From the NCBI RefSeq assembly GCF_023715485.1, contig NZ_JAMBOF010000017.1, forward strand, positions 28,344 to 92,343: a stretch of 64,000 nt of DNA, in the 5' to 3' direction. A program made the translations under genes and the position numbers. The notes beneath the pieces were generated by a model. It saw nothing but the letters and a program-made list of their open reading frames with translations, did no database searches and had not been told where the DNA came from. This stretch comes from Mesobacillus subterraneus (GTDB lineage: Bacteria > Bacillota > Bacilli > Bacillales > Cytobacillaceae). Position 1 is the first letter of the stretch. Every line of letters starts with the position of its first letter. Below are positions 17,938 to 27,304 of the stretch, piece by piece.

Positions 17938-17971
17938 CTCTGTCCCAGTCCGCTACCGGATCCAGGCAGAA
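17938..17971 (-). ncRNA. pan RNA motif hairpin in the panB leader
   Basis: The RNA stem (17940-17969, extended by two pairs) is CTG, CCTGG, bulged A, TCCG, loop GTAG, CGGA, CTGGG, bulged A, CAG. All positions pair except one bulged adenosine in each strand, 5 bp apart. A stem-loop with two conserved bulged adenosines upstream of pantothenate genes is the published description of the pan RNA motif, known from B. subtilis and other Firmicutes. pan RNAs are often tandem; I find only one clear copy. Ligand or mechanism is not known to me. Confidence 0.72.
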
Positions 17972-18029
17972 CTATTTTATTATGGTCATAATGAATCAGG
18001 GTGCAGTTCTTGCGATACCGCCCAAATTG

Positions 18030-18058
18030 ATTATAGCAAATGACTATTATTTTGGCTA
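18030..18058 (-). promoter_or_regulatory. Sigma-A promoter of panBCD
   Basis: Minus-strand TAGCCA, 17-bp spacer, TATAAT, starting 11 bp after the birA stop. Implies a leader of roughly 200 nt before panB. Confidence 0.7.
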
Positions 18059-18068
18059 CTTTATGAAA

Positions 18069-19064
18069 TTATTCATCTATTTGAATATCAGCGGAATAGA
18101 TATTGTGAATCTTGCCTGCTGCATCCTCGATCAATAATACTCCATCCTCTGTTATACCAGTGGCTTTCCCCTTGATTTCCCCAGTCAAGGTTCGGGCTGT
18201 TATCCCCTTTCCAATGCTTACAGCATAGCTCTCCCACATTAATTTAATTGGAAAGAATCCTTTTTCCAGATACAAAAGATACAGCTTCTCAAGTTTTTCC
18301 AAAATGATCCTGATCATTTTTTCCCTGTCGACTATGCTGCCTGATTCAACCGAAAGCGATGAAGCTATGTTCTCAAGCTCTTCAGGGAAATCTTCCTTCT
18401 TAGTATTCACATTTATGCCGATACCGATGATGACTGAATTGATTCTGTCTGCTTCTGCCTGAAGCTCCGTCAGGATACCAGTGACCTTTTTCCCGTTGAT
18501 CAAAATGTCGTTCGGCCATTTTATTTCCGGAAGCAGGCCGGTGACCTCCTCGATTGCCTGCACTACTCCCACTGCAGCAATCAATGTCAGCTGGGGGGCT
18601 TTCGGGATCGGGATATTAGGTCGGAGGATGATGCTCATCCAAATACCTGTATACTTGGGAGAATGCCACTTACGGTCCATCCTTCCCCTCCCTGCCGTCT
18701 GCTCCTCGGCAATTACGGTTGTTCCCTCATCCGCATTTTCATAAGCTAATTTATAAGCAATTTTCTGGGTAGATGCCACACTGTCATGATAGTGCAGATT
18801 CCTGCCTAAAAAAGCCGTCTTCAAGCCCAGGTTTATTTTATCCGCAGTCATGTTGTCTGGGATTGAGACGATCTTGTATCCTTTCCTTCTTACAGCCTCG
18901 AATTCAAAGCCTTCCCTACGGAGTTCTTCGATATGCTTCCATACCGCAGTCCTCGTACAGCCAGCCAGGTTGGCCAAAAGCTGGCCGGATAAATACTCCG
19001 TTTCACTGTTAGTAAAGGCGTCTATCAATTTTTTTCTGATTTCAGATTGGACCCGTTCAGCCAT
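18069..19064 (-). CDS. birA: Bifunctional biotin-protein ligase and biotin operon repressor
   Basis: 331 residues. The N-terminal winged helix (about 8-70, LAGCTRTAVWKHIEELRREG) binds DNA; the ligase domain has TAGRGRMDRKWHS (adenylate-binding loop), KWPNDILING and a C-terminal SH3-like cap. It biotinylates carboxylases and represses biotin genes when loaded with biotinyl-AMP. The start overlaps the end of cca by 40 bp. No bio genes are nearby. Confidence 0.95.
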   Translation of the reverse strand: MAERVQSEIRKKLIDAFTNSETEYLSGQLLANLAGCTRTAVWKHIEELRREGFEFEAVRRKGYKIVSIPDNMTADKINLGLKTAFLGRNLHYHDSVASTQKIAYKLAYENADEGTTVIAEEQTAGRGRMDRKWHSPKYTGIWMSIILRPNIPIPKAPQLTLIAAVGVVQAIEEVTGLLPEIKWPNDILINGKKVTGILTELQAEADRINSVIIGIGINVNTKKEDFPEELENIASSLSVESGSIVDREKMIRIILEKLEKLYLLYLEKGFFPIKLMWESYAVSIGKGITARTLTGEIKGKATGITEDGVLLIEDAAGKIHNIYSADIQIDE

Positions 19065-20236
19065 GCCTTTATTTTCTCCTTCTCATTTTGGACAATGCCG
19101 TGGATTACAGCTTTCTCAATTTCTTCTAATAATTCACGAAGCCAAGGTCCAGGATTCCTGTCCAGCCATGCCATTAAATCATTACCAGTTACCTTGAGCT
19201 CTTGTCTATGCTTAATTGGAAGCTGCTCATGAATTTGAGTAATTTGCCCGATCATACTGCTTTTTTCAGGAAATAGGGTTTTGTACACCTTTTCAGAGCT
19301 AATTGCGTTTTCCAGTCCAGCCTTGTATAGTGATTCCTCATTCCATTGTGCGTCAATGCGGAGCAAGAGCCAGGAATGTATCTGCTTTAACTTTTTGATT
19401 TTTTGAACAGGCAGCTTCCATGCTCTCAGGAAGTCTTCTATTTCTTTTCCTGCCAGCCCTAACTCATATAATAACAGAACCCATGTCTCAGCCAATTCCA
19501 GGTTCTCAGAAATTTGTGATGAAAACCTGATCAGGCTTTCCTGATGTTGTTTTAACCCAGGCAAGTATTGAAACATCCCACTGGTCGCCAGTAATTTTAC
19601 CGCTTTACTTCTGTCTGGTCCCTGCAGCATCTTTTCGAATTCCACTGTTTTACGTTCAACAGCGATATTTTCCAGCAGTCTGCAGTGCTGCTGGAAAGAC
19701 TTCAGGGTTTTATCCTCTATTGAAAATGACAGCTGAGACAGGAATCTGACCGCCCTAAGCATCCTTAGGGCATCTTCGCCGAAACGCTCATCAGGATTGC
19801 CAACTGTGACAATCTGTTTACTGTGAATCGCATCCTTTCCGGCAAAAGGGTCGATGATCTCGCCGTCCTTGTCCATGGCTATGGCATTCATGGTAAAATC
19901 GCGGCGCTGAAGGTCTTCCCTTAAAGATCTAATGAACGAAACCTTATCAGGCCGCCTGAAATCGGAGTATTCAGCTTCTGAACGGAAAGTGGTGATTTCA
20001 TATGAGGCACCTTTGAAATGAACAAGGATTGTACCATGTTCAACCCCGACATCCGTGGTTTTAGAAAAAATTCGTTTCAATTCTTCCGGCAAGGCTGAAG
20101 TTGCAATATCTACATCAGCTATTTCGCGCCCAAGGATGTGGTCTCTGACAGAACCGCCGACAAAATACGCTTCAAACCCTGATCTCTCAATCAATTCAAG
20201 GACAGGGACAGCTTCCATAAATGGCTTGCCAATCAT
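19025..20236 (-). CDS. cca: CCA tRNA nucleotidyltransferase
   Basis: 403-residue class II enzyme that builds or repairs the 3' CCA of tRNA. N-terminal head domain: [20 protein letters not shown] with the metal-binding DxD, then the [12 protein letters not shown] and RxxDE-type nucleotide-selecting regions. C-terminal helical body and tail domains are present. Its ATG overlaps the bshA stop (ATGA), part of a tight cluster bshB1-bshA-cca-birA also seen in B. subtilis. Confidence 0.95.
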   Translation of the reverse strand: MIGKPFMEAVPVLELIERSGFEAYFVGGSVRDHILGREIADVDIATSALPEELKRIFSKTTDVGVEHGTILVHFKGASYEITTFRSEAEYSDFRRPDKVSFIRSLREDLQRRDFTMNAIAMDKDGEIIDPFAGKDAIHSKQIVTVGNPDERFGEDALRMLRAVRFLSQLSFSIEDKTLKSFQQHCRLLENIAVERKTVEFEKMLQGPDRSKAVKLLATSGMFQYLPGLKQHQESLIRFSSQISENLELAETWVLLLYELGLAGKEIEDFLRAWKLPVQKIKKLKQIHSWLLLRIDAQWNEESLYKAGLENAISSEKVYKTLFPEKSSMIGQITQIHEQLPIKHRQELKVTGNDLMAWLDRNPGPWLRELLEEIEKAVIHGIVQNEKEKIKAWLNGSNLKSEKN

Positions 20237-21372
20237 CGTTCATCCTGCCCTAACAGGCTGTAGTAAATGCTTTCGTATTCGGACACAATCTTTTCAGCGC
20301 TAAACTTTTTTTCGGCCCGTTCTATTGCATTTGCGGCAAATTGCTTGTGTATGTCGTGATTCATGAGCAATCTCACTGCCTTTTCCGTAATCTCTTCGAT
20401 ATTGCCTAGTTCGCAAGTAAATCCTGTTTCTCCATCGACAATCACTTCAGGTATGCCGCCAACATCTGTCCCGATGCATGGAACACCGCAAGCCATCGCT
20501 TCTAGTGCAACAAGGCCAAAGCTTTCTTTTTCAGACAACAGCAGCATCAAATCGCTTAATGAGTACAGTTCTTCCACTCTTTCTTGTTTTCCAAGCAGCA
20601 AAACCTTATCCCGGATCCCCAGTTCAGCCGTTAGATTGCAAACAGTCTTCATTTCCGGTCCATCGCCAACAAGCAAAAGTTTTGCCGGCATCTGCTCCTG
20701 AATCCCCGCAAATGTCTTGATAACATCCGGCACTCTTTTTACTGGCCGGAAGTTGGATACATGGATAATCACTTTTTCATCTGGGAGGATTCCCAATTCC
20801 TTACGGAGCTCGCTTGAATCAGTACGCTTGTTGACCCTCGTATCAATGAAATTATAAACACAATCAATCTCTTTCTTTGGCTTGATCAGTTCATGTGTCT
20901 GGGAAATCAATGACTCCGATACAGCCGTAACATAATCCGATTTTTCAATTCCGAAACGGATAGCATCTGTAAGTGATGGGTCGTATCCAAGCACTGTGAT
21001 ATCCGTACCGTGAAGAGTTGTAACAATCTTTAAATCCCTTCCGCTCATCTGCCGCGCTAAAATCGCACAGACCGCATGGGGAATTGCGTAATGGACATGA
21101 AGGACATCCAGGTTTTCCAACACAGCCACTTCGGCAATTTTGCTGGCAAGTGCAATATCGTATGGCGGATATTGAAAAACAGAGTATTGGTTTACCTCTA
21201 CCTCATGTGAAAAAATATTATGATACATTTTTTTCAGGCGGAATGGAAGGCTGGAGGAAATGAAATGTATTTCATGACCTTTCTCCGCAAGCAGCTTCCC
21301 TAGCTCTGTTGCGACAACACCTGAACCTCCTACTGTCGGGTAGCAGGTAATGCCGATTTTGAGTTTCTTCAT
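20233..21372 (-). CDS. bshA: N-acetyl-alpha-D-glucosaminyl L-malate synthase
   Basis: 379-residue GT4 glycosyltransferase joining GlcNAc from UDP-GlcNAc to L-malate, first step of bacillithiol synthesis. GTVGGSG-like [14 protein letters not shown] at the N-terminus, [21 protein letters not shown] and the [16 protein letters not shown] nucleotide-sugar loop are diagnostic for BshA. Overlaps bshB1 and cca by 4 bp each, so the three are one transcription unit. Confidence 0.95.
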   Translation of the reverse strand: MKKLKIGITCYPTVGGSGVVATELGKLLAEKGHEIHFISSSLPFRLKKMYHNIFSHEVEVNQYSVFQYPPYDIALASKIAEVAVLENLDVLHVHYAIPHAVCAILARQMSGRDLKIVTTLHGTDITVLGYDPSLTDAIRFGIEKSDYVTAVSESLISQTHELIKPKKEIDCVYNFIDTRVNKRTDSSELRKELGILPDEKVIIHVSNFRPVKRVPDVIKTFAGIQEQMPAKLLLVGDGPEMKTVCNLTAELGIRDKVLLLGKQERVEELYSLSDLMLLLSEKESFGLVALEAMACGVPCIGTDVGGIPEVIVDGETGFTCELGNIEEITEKAVRLLMNHDIHKQFAANAIERAEKKFSAEKIVSEYESIYYSLLGQDER

Positions 21373-22091
21373 TTTCTTTCCCCTAACAAATCCTTGTGGA
21401 TTAACATTGTTTTTTTTGACATAAAGCCTTCGGCAAATTCAACACCGACTTCTTTGCCGAAGAGCCTTTCACGCGCCTCGACACTTTCGATATAGCCATT
21501 CACAAGCGGCGTATCAAATGTGGATACCCCTTTCATAAACTGGCTTTCATAGGCATTAAGAGCATCGATCTTTTTATGCATAACCTCAGACACATCTATC
21601 GCAAAATTTGGTTTATGGAATCCATTGATCATATAAAAATGTAAAGCTGACGGCCTGTGAGGCTTTAAGCTGCCATCTTCATCATATTTTCTCACTGCTG
21701 CCGAAAAGACCGCCTCCTCGACAAGGCGTGCGCAGCTGCCATGGTCAGGATGACGGTCGTCAAAATAAGGTGCAAAAACTATACTTGGACGGTATTGCCT
21801 GATTACTTTCACGATTTTTCTTATGTATTCTTCCTTTAGGAACAATCCCCTGTCAGGCAGGTCAAGTGTTTCCCTCACCTCTGCACCGAGGATTTCCGCC
21901 GCCTTTAAGGCCTCCTGTTGTCTTGTTTCAACCGTACCATTCGACGACATTTCAGCCTTTGTCAAATCACAAATCCCTATTAGCTTTCCCTCAGCTGCAA
22001 ATTTGGCAATCGTTCCGCCCATCCCGATCTCGACATCATCAGCATGGGCTCCAAACGCCAATATATCAAGCTTCATTGCTTCCATGTTCAT
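21369..22091 (-). CDS. bshB1: Bacillithiol biosynthesis deacetylase BshB1
   Basis: About 240 residues, PIG-L/LmbE family Zn deacetylase removing acetyl from GlcNAc-malate. Zinc motif AHADDVE and the second histidine in DDRHPDHGS are intact; [16 protein letters not shown] and [15 protein letters not shown] are family signatures. Four in-frame ATGs lie within 24 nt at the start; I chose 22091 because AGAGGA is 8 nt upstream, but [14 protein letters not shown] at 22076 matches B. subtilis more closely. The start lies within the 3' end of mgsA. Confidence 0.93.
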   Translation of the reverse strand: MNMEAMKLDILAFGAHADDVEIGMGGTIAKFAAEGKLIGICDLTKAEMSSNGTVETRQQEALKAAEILGAEVRETLDLPDRGLFLKEEYIRKIVKVIRQYRPSIVFAPYFDDRHPDHGSCARLVEEAVFSAAVRKYDEDGSLKPHRPSALHFYMINGFHKPNFAIDVSEVMHKKIDALNAYESQFMKGVSTFDTPLVNGYIESVEARERLFGKEVGVEFAEGFMSKKTMLIHKDLLGERK

Positions 22092-22497
22092 CACCATGTT
22101 CCTCTTTAACTATATTGCGCCAGTCGAGGTCGCCTCTGTCAATCCCTTTAATTAAAACTTCCGCTGTTCCCATATTGGTCGCGAGCGGTACAGAATATAC
22201 ATCACAGAGTCGCACTAGCGCTGTCACATCTGGCTCATGTGGCTGGGCAGTAAGTGGATCCCTGAAGAAAAAAATCGCGTCCATAAGGTTATTGGCAATA
22301 CGGGCACCAATTTCCTGATCGCCGCCCAGCGGTCCGGATTGGAACCTTTCGATCTTCAGTCCAGTTGCTTCGATAATCCTCAATCCTGTCGTGCCTGTTG
22401 CAAATAGTGTATGATCCTCAAAAATATCCTTGTATGCAACTGTGAATGCCACTAGATCATCTTTCTTTTTATCATGTGCAATTAAGGCAATATTCAT
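22066..22497 (-). CDS. mgsA: Methylglyoxal synthase
   Basis: 143-residue enzyme converting dihydroxyacetone phosphate to methylglyoxal and phosphate. [31 protein letters not shown] (catalytic Asp) and [14 protein letters not shown] are conserved. Start ATG 22497 with GGGGAG upstream; a six-codon extension is in the ribosome-binding region. Ten bp after dapB and overlapping bshB1 by about 25 bp. Confidence 0.95.
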   Translation of the reverse strand: MNIALIAHDKKKDDLVAFTVAYKDIFEDHTLFATGTTGLRIIEATGLKIERFQSGPLGGDQEIGARIANNLMDAIFFFRDPLTAQPHEPDVTALVRLCDVYSVPLATNMGTAEVLIKGIDRGDLDWRNIVKEEHGDEHGSNEA

Positions 22498-22507
22498 GGT
22501 TTCTCCC

Positions 22508-23308
22508 CTATTCAATAATATTCTCTAATCCATATACAAACGAATCCATTTTCATGACGGTATCCACCGCAAGCTTCACACCGGACATGAAGGAGTTCCG
22601 ATTGTACGAATCATGACGGATTGTAAGAGTTTGGCCATCAGCGCCGAACAACACTTGCTGGTGTGCAATTAGACCTGGCAGCCTGACCGAATGGATGTGC
22701 ATACCTTCATATTCAGCGCCGCGTGCTCCTTGCAAGGTTTCCTTTTCTTCTGGATGTCCCTGTTTTTTAGGCTCACGAACGTCGGCTATCATTTGCGCTG
22801 TTTTCACTGCAGTTCCTGAAGGAGCATCAAGCTTATTGTCATGATGAAGCTCGATGATTTCGACATCGCTGAAATACTTGGCAGCCATTTGCGAGAACTT
22901 CATCATTAATACTGCACCTACGGCAAAATTAGGGGCAATGATGCATCCTGTCTCTTGTTCCGTGCATAGGTGCTCAAGTTCATCCAGGTCTTCCTTTGAA
23001 AAACCTGTTGTTCCTACTACAGGACGAACCTTATATTTCAATGCTGTCTTCGTATGGAACATCCCTACTTCTGGAGTCGTTAAATCAATCAGTACATCCG
23101 GCTCTACTTCCTGAAGACATTTTTCGAAATCTGTATAGATTAGCGCGTCACTCTCAGGGAAACCCTCAAGCTCGGCAAGCTTCATTCCTTCGTGTTTCCT
23201 GTCCACTACTCCTGCCAGTTCATAATTTTCCGTATCCAGTACAAGCTGAACAGCTTCTCTTCCCATCCTGCCGCGAGGCCCTGCAATGACTATTTTAACT
23301 TTATTCAT
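22508..23308 (-). CDS. dapB: 4-hydroxy-tetrahydrodipicolinate reductase
   Basis: 266-residue NAD(P)H-dependent enzyme of lysine, diaminopimelate and dipicolinate synthesis. Nucleotide-binding AGPRGRMG near residue 10, VGTTGF and the catalytic [15 protein letters not shown] motif are present. RBS AGGAG 9 nt upstream of ATG. Part of ypjD-dapB-mgsA-bshB1-bshA-cca-birA. Confidence 0.97.
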   Translation of the reverse strand: MNKVKIVIAGPRGRMGREAVQLVLDTENYELAGVVDRKHEGMKLAELEGFPESDALIYTDFEKCLQEVEPDVLIDLTTPEVGMFHTKTALKYKVRPVVGTTGFSKEDLDELEHLCTEQETGCIIAPNFAVGAVLMMKFSQMAAKYFSDVEIIELHHDNKLDAPSGTAVKTAQMIADVREPKKQGHPEEKETLQGARGAEYEGMHIHSVRLPGLIAHQQVLFGADGQTLTIRHDSYNRNSFMSGVKLAVDTVMKMDSFVYGLENIIE

Positions 23309-23321
23309 TATCTAATCTCCT

Positions 23322-23654
23322 TTAGCTGTCTTTCCTTGTCCAGCGATCTTTATCTCTTGTGTTGAACTTATTCATGACTTTGTCATGCGCTTTTTCTAGA
23401 TCAATATTTAATGAGTTGGCGAAACAAATCATGACAAACAACATATCTCCCAGCTCTTCTTCAATTGTTTTTTCTTCTTCATCGTGCTTTTTTGGTTTCT
23501 CTCCATAGTAATGGTTCACTTCACGCGCAAGTTCGCCAAGTTCCTCGGTCATGCGTGCCATCAATGCGAGCGGGCTGAAGTAACCTTCCTTAAACTGGCT
23601 GATGTAAGAATCCACTTCCTGCTGGAGTTCTTTAACCGTTTTGTTTTCGCTCAA
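23322..23654 (-). CDS. ypjD: MazG-like nucleotide pyrophosphohydrolase YpjD
   Basis: 110 residues with the all-alpha NTP-PPase pattern EELGELARE ... EEELGDMLFVMICFAN, the E-x2-E ... E-x2-D magnesium site. It is expected to hydrolyse (d)NTPs as a house-cleaning enzyme. I start at TTG 23654 because MSENKTVKEL aligns with B. subtilis YpjD; a GTG 9 nt upstream is an alternative. First gene of the ypjD-dapB cluster. Confidence 0.87.
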   Translation of the reverse strand: MSENKTVKELQQEVDSYISQFKEGYFSPLALMARMTEELGELAREVNHYYGEKPKKHDEEEKTIEEELGDMLFVMICFANSLNIDLEKAHDKVMNKFNTRDKDRWTRKDS

Positions 23655-23987
23655 GCAATTCACCCAACCTTCATATGTATGCTTTTCTTTATGCTTTTCT
23701 ATATCGATGTTAGCTTAATGCAGAAGCTTTGACAAATATTTTTATTTCAAGCTAAATTTAATCGCTTTTATTAATATTATTGCCACTTGGATAAATCCTC
23801 CTGACACTGTTAGCAACCATTTGATAAGAATATTTTTCAGAAGGCCTGAAAACAAGGGTTGTTAACACTAGCTAACGGGAACTCTATCTTAAAAGCCTCC
23901 TGTAAAAGATTGCCCTAGTACCTTTTATTTTATATAATATAAGCGCTTCAACTGGTATTTTTAGTTGTGCTATTAGGAGGAATGATT
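23655..23987. other. 333-bp divergent regulatory region ypjD / ypjC
   Basis: Between divergently read genes. It contains the ypjC promoter at 23910-23938 and a further TTGACA-18-TAAATT pair on the plus strand at 23729-23758 that may be a second promoter. No gene seen. Confidence 0.55.
23910..23938 (+). promoter_or_regulatory. Sigma-A promoter of ypjC
   Basis: TTGCCC, 17-bp spacer, TATAAT, 50 bp before the ypjC start. Confidence 0.65.
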
Positions 23988-24860
23988 TTGCTTTATGGAC
24001 TGAAATTCAAAAACATATTTTTCATTTTGCTTGGTGCGGCTATTTTTTCATTTGGCCTTGTGCATTTCAATATGCAGAATAACCTTGCAGAAGGCGGTTT
24101 TACAGGGATTACGCTCCTGCTATATTTTGTATTCGGATGGTCTCCTTCGATTACCAATCTACTGTTGAACCTGCCGTTATTTTTCCTGGGATGGAAACTG
24201 CTTGGACGAAGCGTTTTTATTTATACAATCATCGGGACAGTAGGAGTATCCGTTTTTCTAGGTGTCTTCCAAAAGTATCAAATTGAGATGCCATTATACG
24301 AAGACTTATTTTTGGCGGCCCTCTTCGCAGGGGTGTTCATCGGTATCGGCTTAGGAATTATCTTCCGTTACGGCGGGACGACCGGCGGAGTTGATATCAT
24401 AGCAAGGCTGGCACAAAAATATTTTGGCTGGACAATGGGCCGGACGATGTTCATGTTTGATTTTGGCGTCATTACACTTTCCCTAATTACATATTTGAAT
24501 TACCGCGAGGCAATGTATACGCTTGTTGTTGTGTTTGTCGGTGCGCGAGTGATTGATTTCATGCAGGAAGGTTCTTACGCAGCCAGAGGCGCAATGATCA
24601 TCTCGGATAAGAATGAGGACATAGCGGCTAAAATCATGAAGGAAATGGACCGGGGAGTCACCAGCTTAAAAGCTGTAGGATCATACACTAAAGCAGAGAG
24701 AGATGTTCTCTATTGCGTAGTGGCGAAGAATGAAATTGTCCGCCTCAAAAGTGTGATCAATTCAGTGGATCCGCACGCATTTGTATCGGTAACGGTTGTT
24801 CACGACGTATTGGGTGAAGGGTTCACCCTTGATGAAAATAAACTGCCTTTAGAAAGATAA
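23988..24860 (+). CDS. ypjC: YitT family membrane protein (YpjC)
   Basis: 290 residues: five or so membrane helices in the first 190 residues (YitT/DUF161 with RYGGTTGGVDIIARL) followed by a cytosolic DUF2179 domain (GAMIISDKNEDIAAKIMKEM). Transport substrate unknown. I chose TTG 23988, 7 nt after AGGAGG; the ATG 6 nt upstream is too close to that ribosome binding site. B. subtilis ypjC lies at the same place between ypjD and ypjB but on the same strand as its neighbours, whereas here it is divergent. Confidence 0.82.
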   Translation: MLYGLKFKNIFFILLGAAIFSFGLVHFNMQNNLAEGGFTGITLLLYFVFGWSPSITNLLLNLPLFFLGWKLLGRSVFIYTIIGTVGVSVFLGVFQKYQIEMPLYEDLFLAALFAGVFIGIGLGIIFRYGGTTGGVDIIARLAQKYFGWTMGRTMFMFDFGVITLSLITYLNYREAMYTLVVVFVGARVIDFMQEGSYAARGAMIISDKNEDIAAKIMKEMDRGVTSLKAVGSYTKAERDVLYCVVAKNEIVRLKSVINSVDPHAFVSVTVVHDVLGEGFTLDENKLPLER

Positions 24861-24893
24861 AAAATCCGGACAAAATTGTCCGGATTTTTTTAT
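24861..24893. terminator. Bidirectional terminator ypjC / Zn peptidase
   Basis: AAATCCGGACA-AAAT-TGTCCGGATTT with A/T tracts on both sides, between convergent genes. Confidence 0.9.
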
Positions 24894-24897
24894 AGTG

Positions 24898-25572
24898 TTA
24901 TTCGTCTCTTGTCATGCCTGTGTAAATCAATAACAAGCGCACAAGTTCCAAAACTGCTACTGCAGCGGCCGCTACATATGTCAAAGCAGCTGCGTTTAGT
25001 ACCTTTTTTGTTTCTCTTTCTTCATCATTCCTGATGATACCTGCGGAAACTACCTGGTCCATGGCACGGTTAGAAGCATTGAATTCAACCGGCAATGTGA
25101 TGACCTGGAATACAACTGCTGCTGCCATAAAAAGGATGCCAAGCAAGAGCATTCCGCTTAAGTTTGCAAATATACCGATCATGATCAGAATCCAAGAAAA
25201 ATTGGATCCAAGGTTCGCAACCGGGACGAGGGCATGACGGAAGCGGAGGAATGAGTAGTCTTCTGCATCCTGAATAGCATGGCCAACCTCATGTGCTGCG
25301 ATTGCAGCAGCGGCAACAGAATGCCCAAAAAAGTTCTGTGACGATAACCGTACCACTTTGGAGCGCGGATCATAATGGTCGCTTAAATAACCTCTTGTTT
25401 CCTCAACGCCGACATTGTATAATCCGTTATCATCCAGGATTTTCCGCGCTACTTCCGCACCAGTCAGATGAGAAGCTGAGGCAACCTGGGAATATTTTTT
25501 GTATGTTCCTTTTACTCTGAATTGAGCCCAAAGCGGGATCAAAATAATAATCGCAAAGTAGATTAAATACAT
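24898..25572 (-). CDS. YugP-type zinc metallopeptidase, membrane-bound
   Basis: 224 residues of the Zn_peptidase_2 (YugP) family. A short N-terminal membrane helix, the zinc motif HEVGH near residue 94, then three more hydrophobic helices. GAEVARKILDDNGL and LPVEFNASNRA are family signatures. RBS AGGAGG precedes the ATG by 6 nt. B. subtilis has yugP elsewhere, so its place here between ypjC and ypjB is a local rearrangement. Substrate unknown. Confidence 0.88.
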   Translation of the reverse strand: MYLIYFAIIILIPLWAQFRVKGTYKKYSQVASASHLTGAEVARKILDDNGLYNVGVEETRGYLSDHYDPRSKVVRLSSQNFFGHSVAAAAIAAHEVGHAIQDAEDYSFLRFRHALVPVANLGSNFSWILIMIGIFANLSGMLLLGILFMAAAVVFQVITLPVEFNASNRAMDQVVSAGIIRNDEERETKKVLNAAALTYVAAAAVAVLELVRLLLIYTGMTRDE

Positions 25573-25632
25573 CGAGAACCTCCTAACAGCTCATGTTGTT
25601 ACTATCTATTTTATAAATGCTGGTATTCGGTG

Positions 25633-26427
25633 TCAATTTTTCCGCTCTTTTTGAACATTTTTCGATTTATCATGGTCACCTTTGTATTTTCTCCAGCCTA
25701 CATAGGACAATGTAAGAATAATGATGCTTCCAGTAGAAATTATCACCCACCAAAGTGACGGGTCTGCCTCATCCTCAGTCATATCGTCAAAAATATTCTG
25801 CAAATCAGCTTCCAATGCTTCCAGTTCGTCCTGGCTAGAGGCCTCCGTTAAAACCTGCGGGCGATACTGATCAATAAAACTCACCTTGGCATCGACTTTC
25901 TGAATCCGATCCGGCGTGATGTCGATTTTCAAGCTCGGATAAATCACATTATATAAAGACAGGAATGAATTAAGATTGGAGTGGAATTGATCATTGTCAC
26001 CCTCATAAGCAGCTTGTTTCATATCATTGAAAACCGTCATGATTGGACCTTCCATCTCTGTCCATAACGGCTGGTGTGTTGATGCGATCGCGTCGATAAC
26101 TAGCCTGAATTTAGTCACGCGGTTCATTCTTTCATTATGTTCCATTTCCGCACTGGCTGCCGCTTCAATTGCTTCGTCATGAGCTACAGTGATGATACGC
26201 AGTTCATCCATTGAAAAAGGTGTGCCATTTCCTGTGACACTGAGGAATTCTTCTGAAAAATGCTTAAGCAGCCTGCTCGCATCCTCATAGCGGTGGAGCT
26301 TCACCATTTGAAGTGCTTCATCTGAAATGTTGTCCAGTTCATCCACAGGCGACGTTGGTTCGGCATATGCTGCGAACGGTGCAATCAACAGCAGCACCGA
26401 AAATAATATAAGAAATTTTGCTTTCAT
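25633..26427 (-). CDS. ypjB: Sporulation protein YpjB
   Basis: 264 residues with an N-terminal signal peptide (MKAKFLILFSVLLLIAPFAAYA), a helical extracytoplasmic domain, and a C-terminal membrane helix (WWVIISTGSIIILTLSYVGW) followed by a basic tail. This is the YpjB family, linked to sporulation in databases; its biochemical role is unknown. Start ATG 26427 follows AGAGGGGGG. Lies between ypjA and the Zn peptidase, probably co-transcribed with ypjA. Confidence 0.82.
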   Translation of the reverse strand: MKAKFLILFSVLLLIAPFAAYAEPTSPVDELDNISDEALQMVKLHRYEDASRLLKHFSEEFLSVTGNGTPFSMDELRIITVAHDEAIEAAASAEMEHNERMNRVTKFRLVIDAIASTHQPLWTEMEGPIMTVFNDMKQAAYEGDNDQFHSNLNSFLSLYNVIYPSLKIDITPDRIQKVDAKVSFIDQYRPQVLTEASSQDELEALEADLQNIFDDMTEDEADPSLWWVIISTGSIIILTLSYVGWRKYKGDHDKSKNVQKERKN

Positions 26428-26498
26428 TCCTGTCCCCCCTCTAAATACTATTAAAATGTATGAGAGAGTGGACAAGGTTAGACCAAATTTAAAAAGTC

Positions 26499-27107
26499 TT
26501 AACGGAATGTTTTTATGGATAAGGAAAACCTGCCCGGGCGGAGTGCGAAATAATAGCCGATCCCTATTGAGAGGATGCTAAGCCAGAATGTGAAATACCC
26601 TATTTGGTCCATGTATAAATCTAGCGTATGGTACCTAGGCATCATCTTAAACACATAATCGATTATCTCGTTATGAAGTACGACGATAGCAGCGACAACA
26701 AGATGCCATCCCTTTATCCGGTAAAATGGCGAATAGAGAATGCCTTCAACCGCCATCGCGAAATGGGATGCCATCAGCATAAGCCCAATCCAGTCAAGCT
26801 GTCCTGATACAATAAAAACTAAAAAGTTCATCACCACAGCCCATATCCCGTATTTGAACAGGCTGACAATGGCGAGCGCTTCCATGAGCGGCCAGTTTTT
26901 ACCCAGCAGCAAGGCTGCCAGGACAAAAACAAAAAACAGGCTGGCAGTCGGGCTGTCAGGAACAAAAAGCAAAAATTCCGGCGGGGTATCTACAAGCTGC
27001 CATTTATACCAATAGTACCCATAGGCAGTCCCTAATACATTTACCCAAAATAACAGCCAAAGGACCGTTTTATTCCCCAATAAAGGATATATTCTTTTGA
27101 TCATCAT
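26499..27107 (-). CDS. ypjA: DUF1405 membrane protein YpjA
   Basis: 203 residues with about six membrane helices; DUF1405 signatures NVLGTAYGYYWY, FVPDSPTASLFF and HNEIIDYV are present. Function unknown. ATG 27107 chosen for its GGAG 6 nt upstream. B. subtilis has ypjA directly between qcrC and ypjB, as here. A sigma-A-like promoter lies just upstream. Confidence 0.82.
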   Translation of the reverse strand: MMIKRIYPLLGNKTVLWLLFWVNVLGTAYGYYWYKWQLVDTPPEFLLFVPDSPTASLFFVFVLAALLLGKNWPLMEALAIVSLFKYGIWAVVMNFLVFIVSGQLDWIGLMLMASHFAMAVEGILYSPFYRIKGWHLVVAAIVVLHNEIIDYVFKMMPRYHTLDLYMDQIGYFTFWLSILSIGIGYYFALRPGRFSLSIKTFR

Positions 27108-27138
27108 GATAATCTCCATTCCAAAGTTTTCTATCACT

Positions 27139-27167
27139 ATTATGGCAGTTTATAGAAAATAAACCAA
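27139..27167 (-). promoter_or_regulatory. Promoter of ypjA-ypjB
   Basis: Minus-strand TTGGTT, 17-bp spacer, CATAAT, ending about 30 bp before ypjA. Confidence 0.55.
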
Positions 27168-27187
27168 GTAGACCTTAACTTTATGCA

Positions 27188-27213
27188 GGCCCTTTTCGTA
27201 AACTTTGTTGCTC
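27188..27213 (+). repeat. Repeat family 2, copy
   Basis: GGCCCTTTTCGTAAACTTTG followed by TTGCTCC. It lies between ypjA and the qcrC terminator. Confidence 0.6.
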
Positions 27214-27265
27214 CTACAACAACAACATTCTTTGCAAAAACAGCCTTTATGTATACCGTATGGCG

Positions 27266-27300
27266 CAAAAAAGAGCCTGCAAGTTTTGCAGGCTCTTTTA
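27266..27300 (-). terminator. qcrABC terminator
   Basis: Minus-strand AAGAGCCTGCAA / TTGCAGGCTCTT stem followed by a T run, 5 bp after qcrC. Confidence 0.92.
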
Positions 27301-27304
27301 GCTG

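Noticed and set aside
18000..18025. GGGCGGTATCGC on the minus strand, similar to a T-box core (GGGTGGTACCGC)
   Set aside because: It falls almost at the predicted transcription start of panB, with no specifier stem upstream, so it cannot be a T-box riboswitch.
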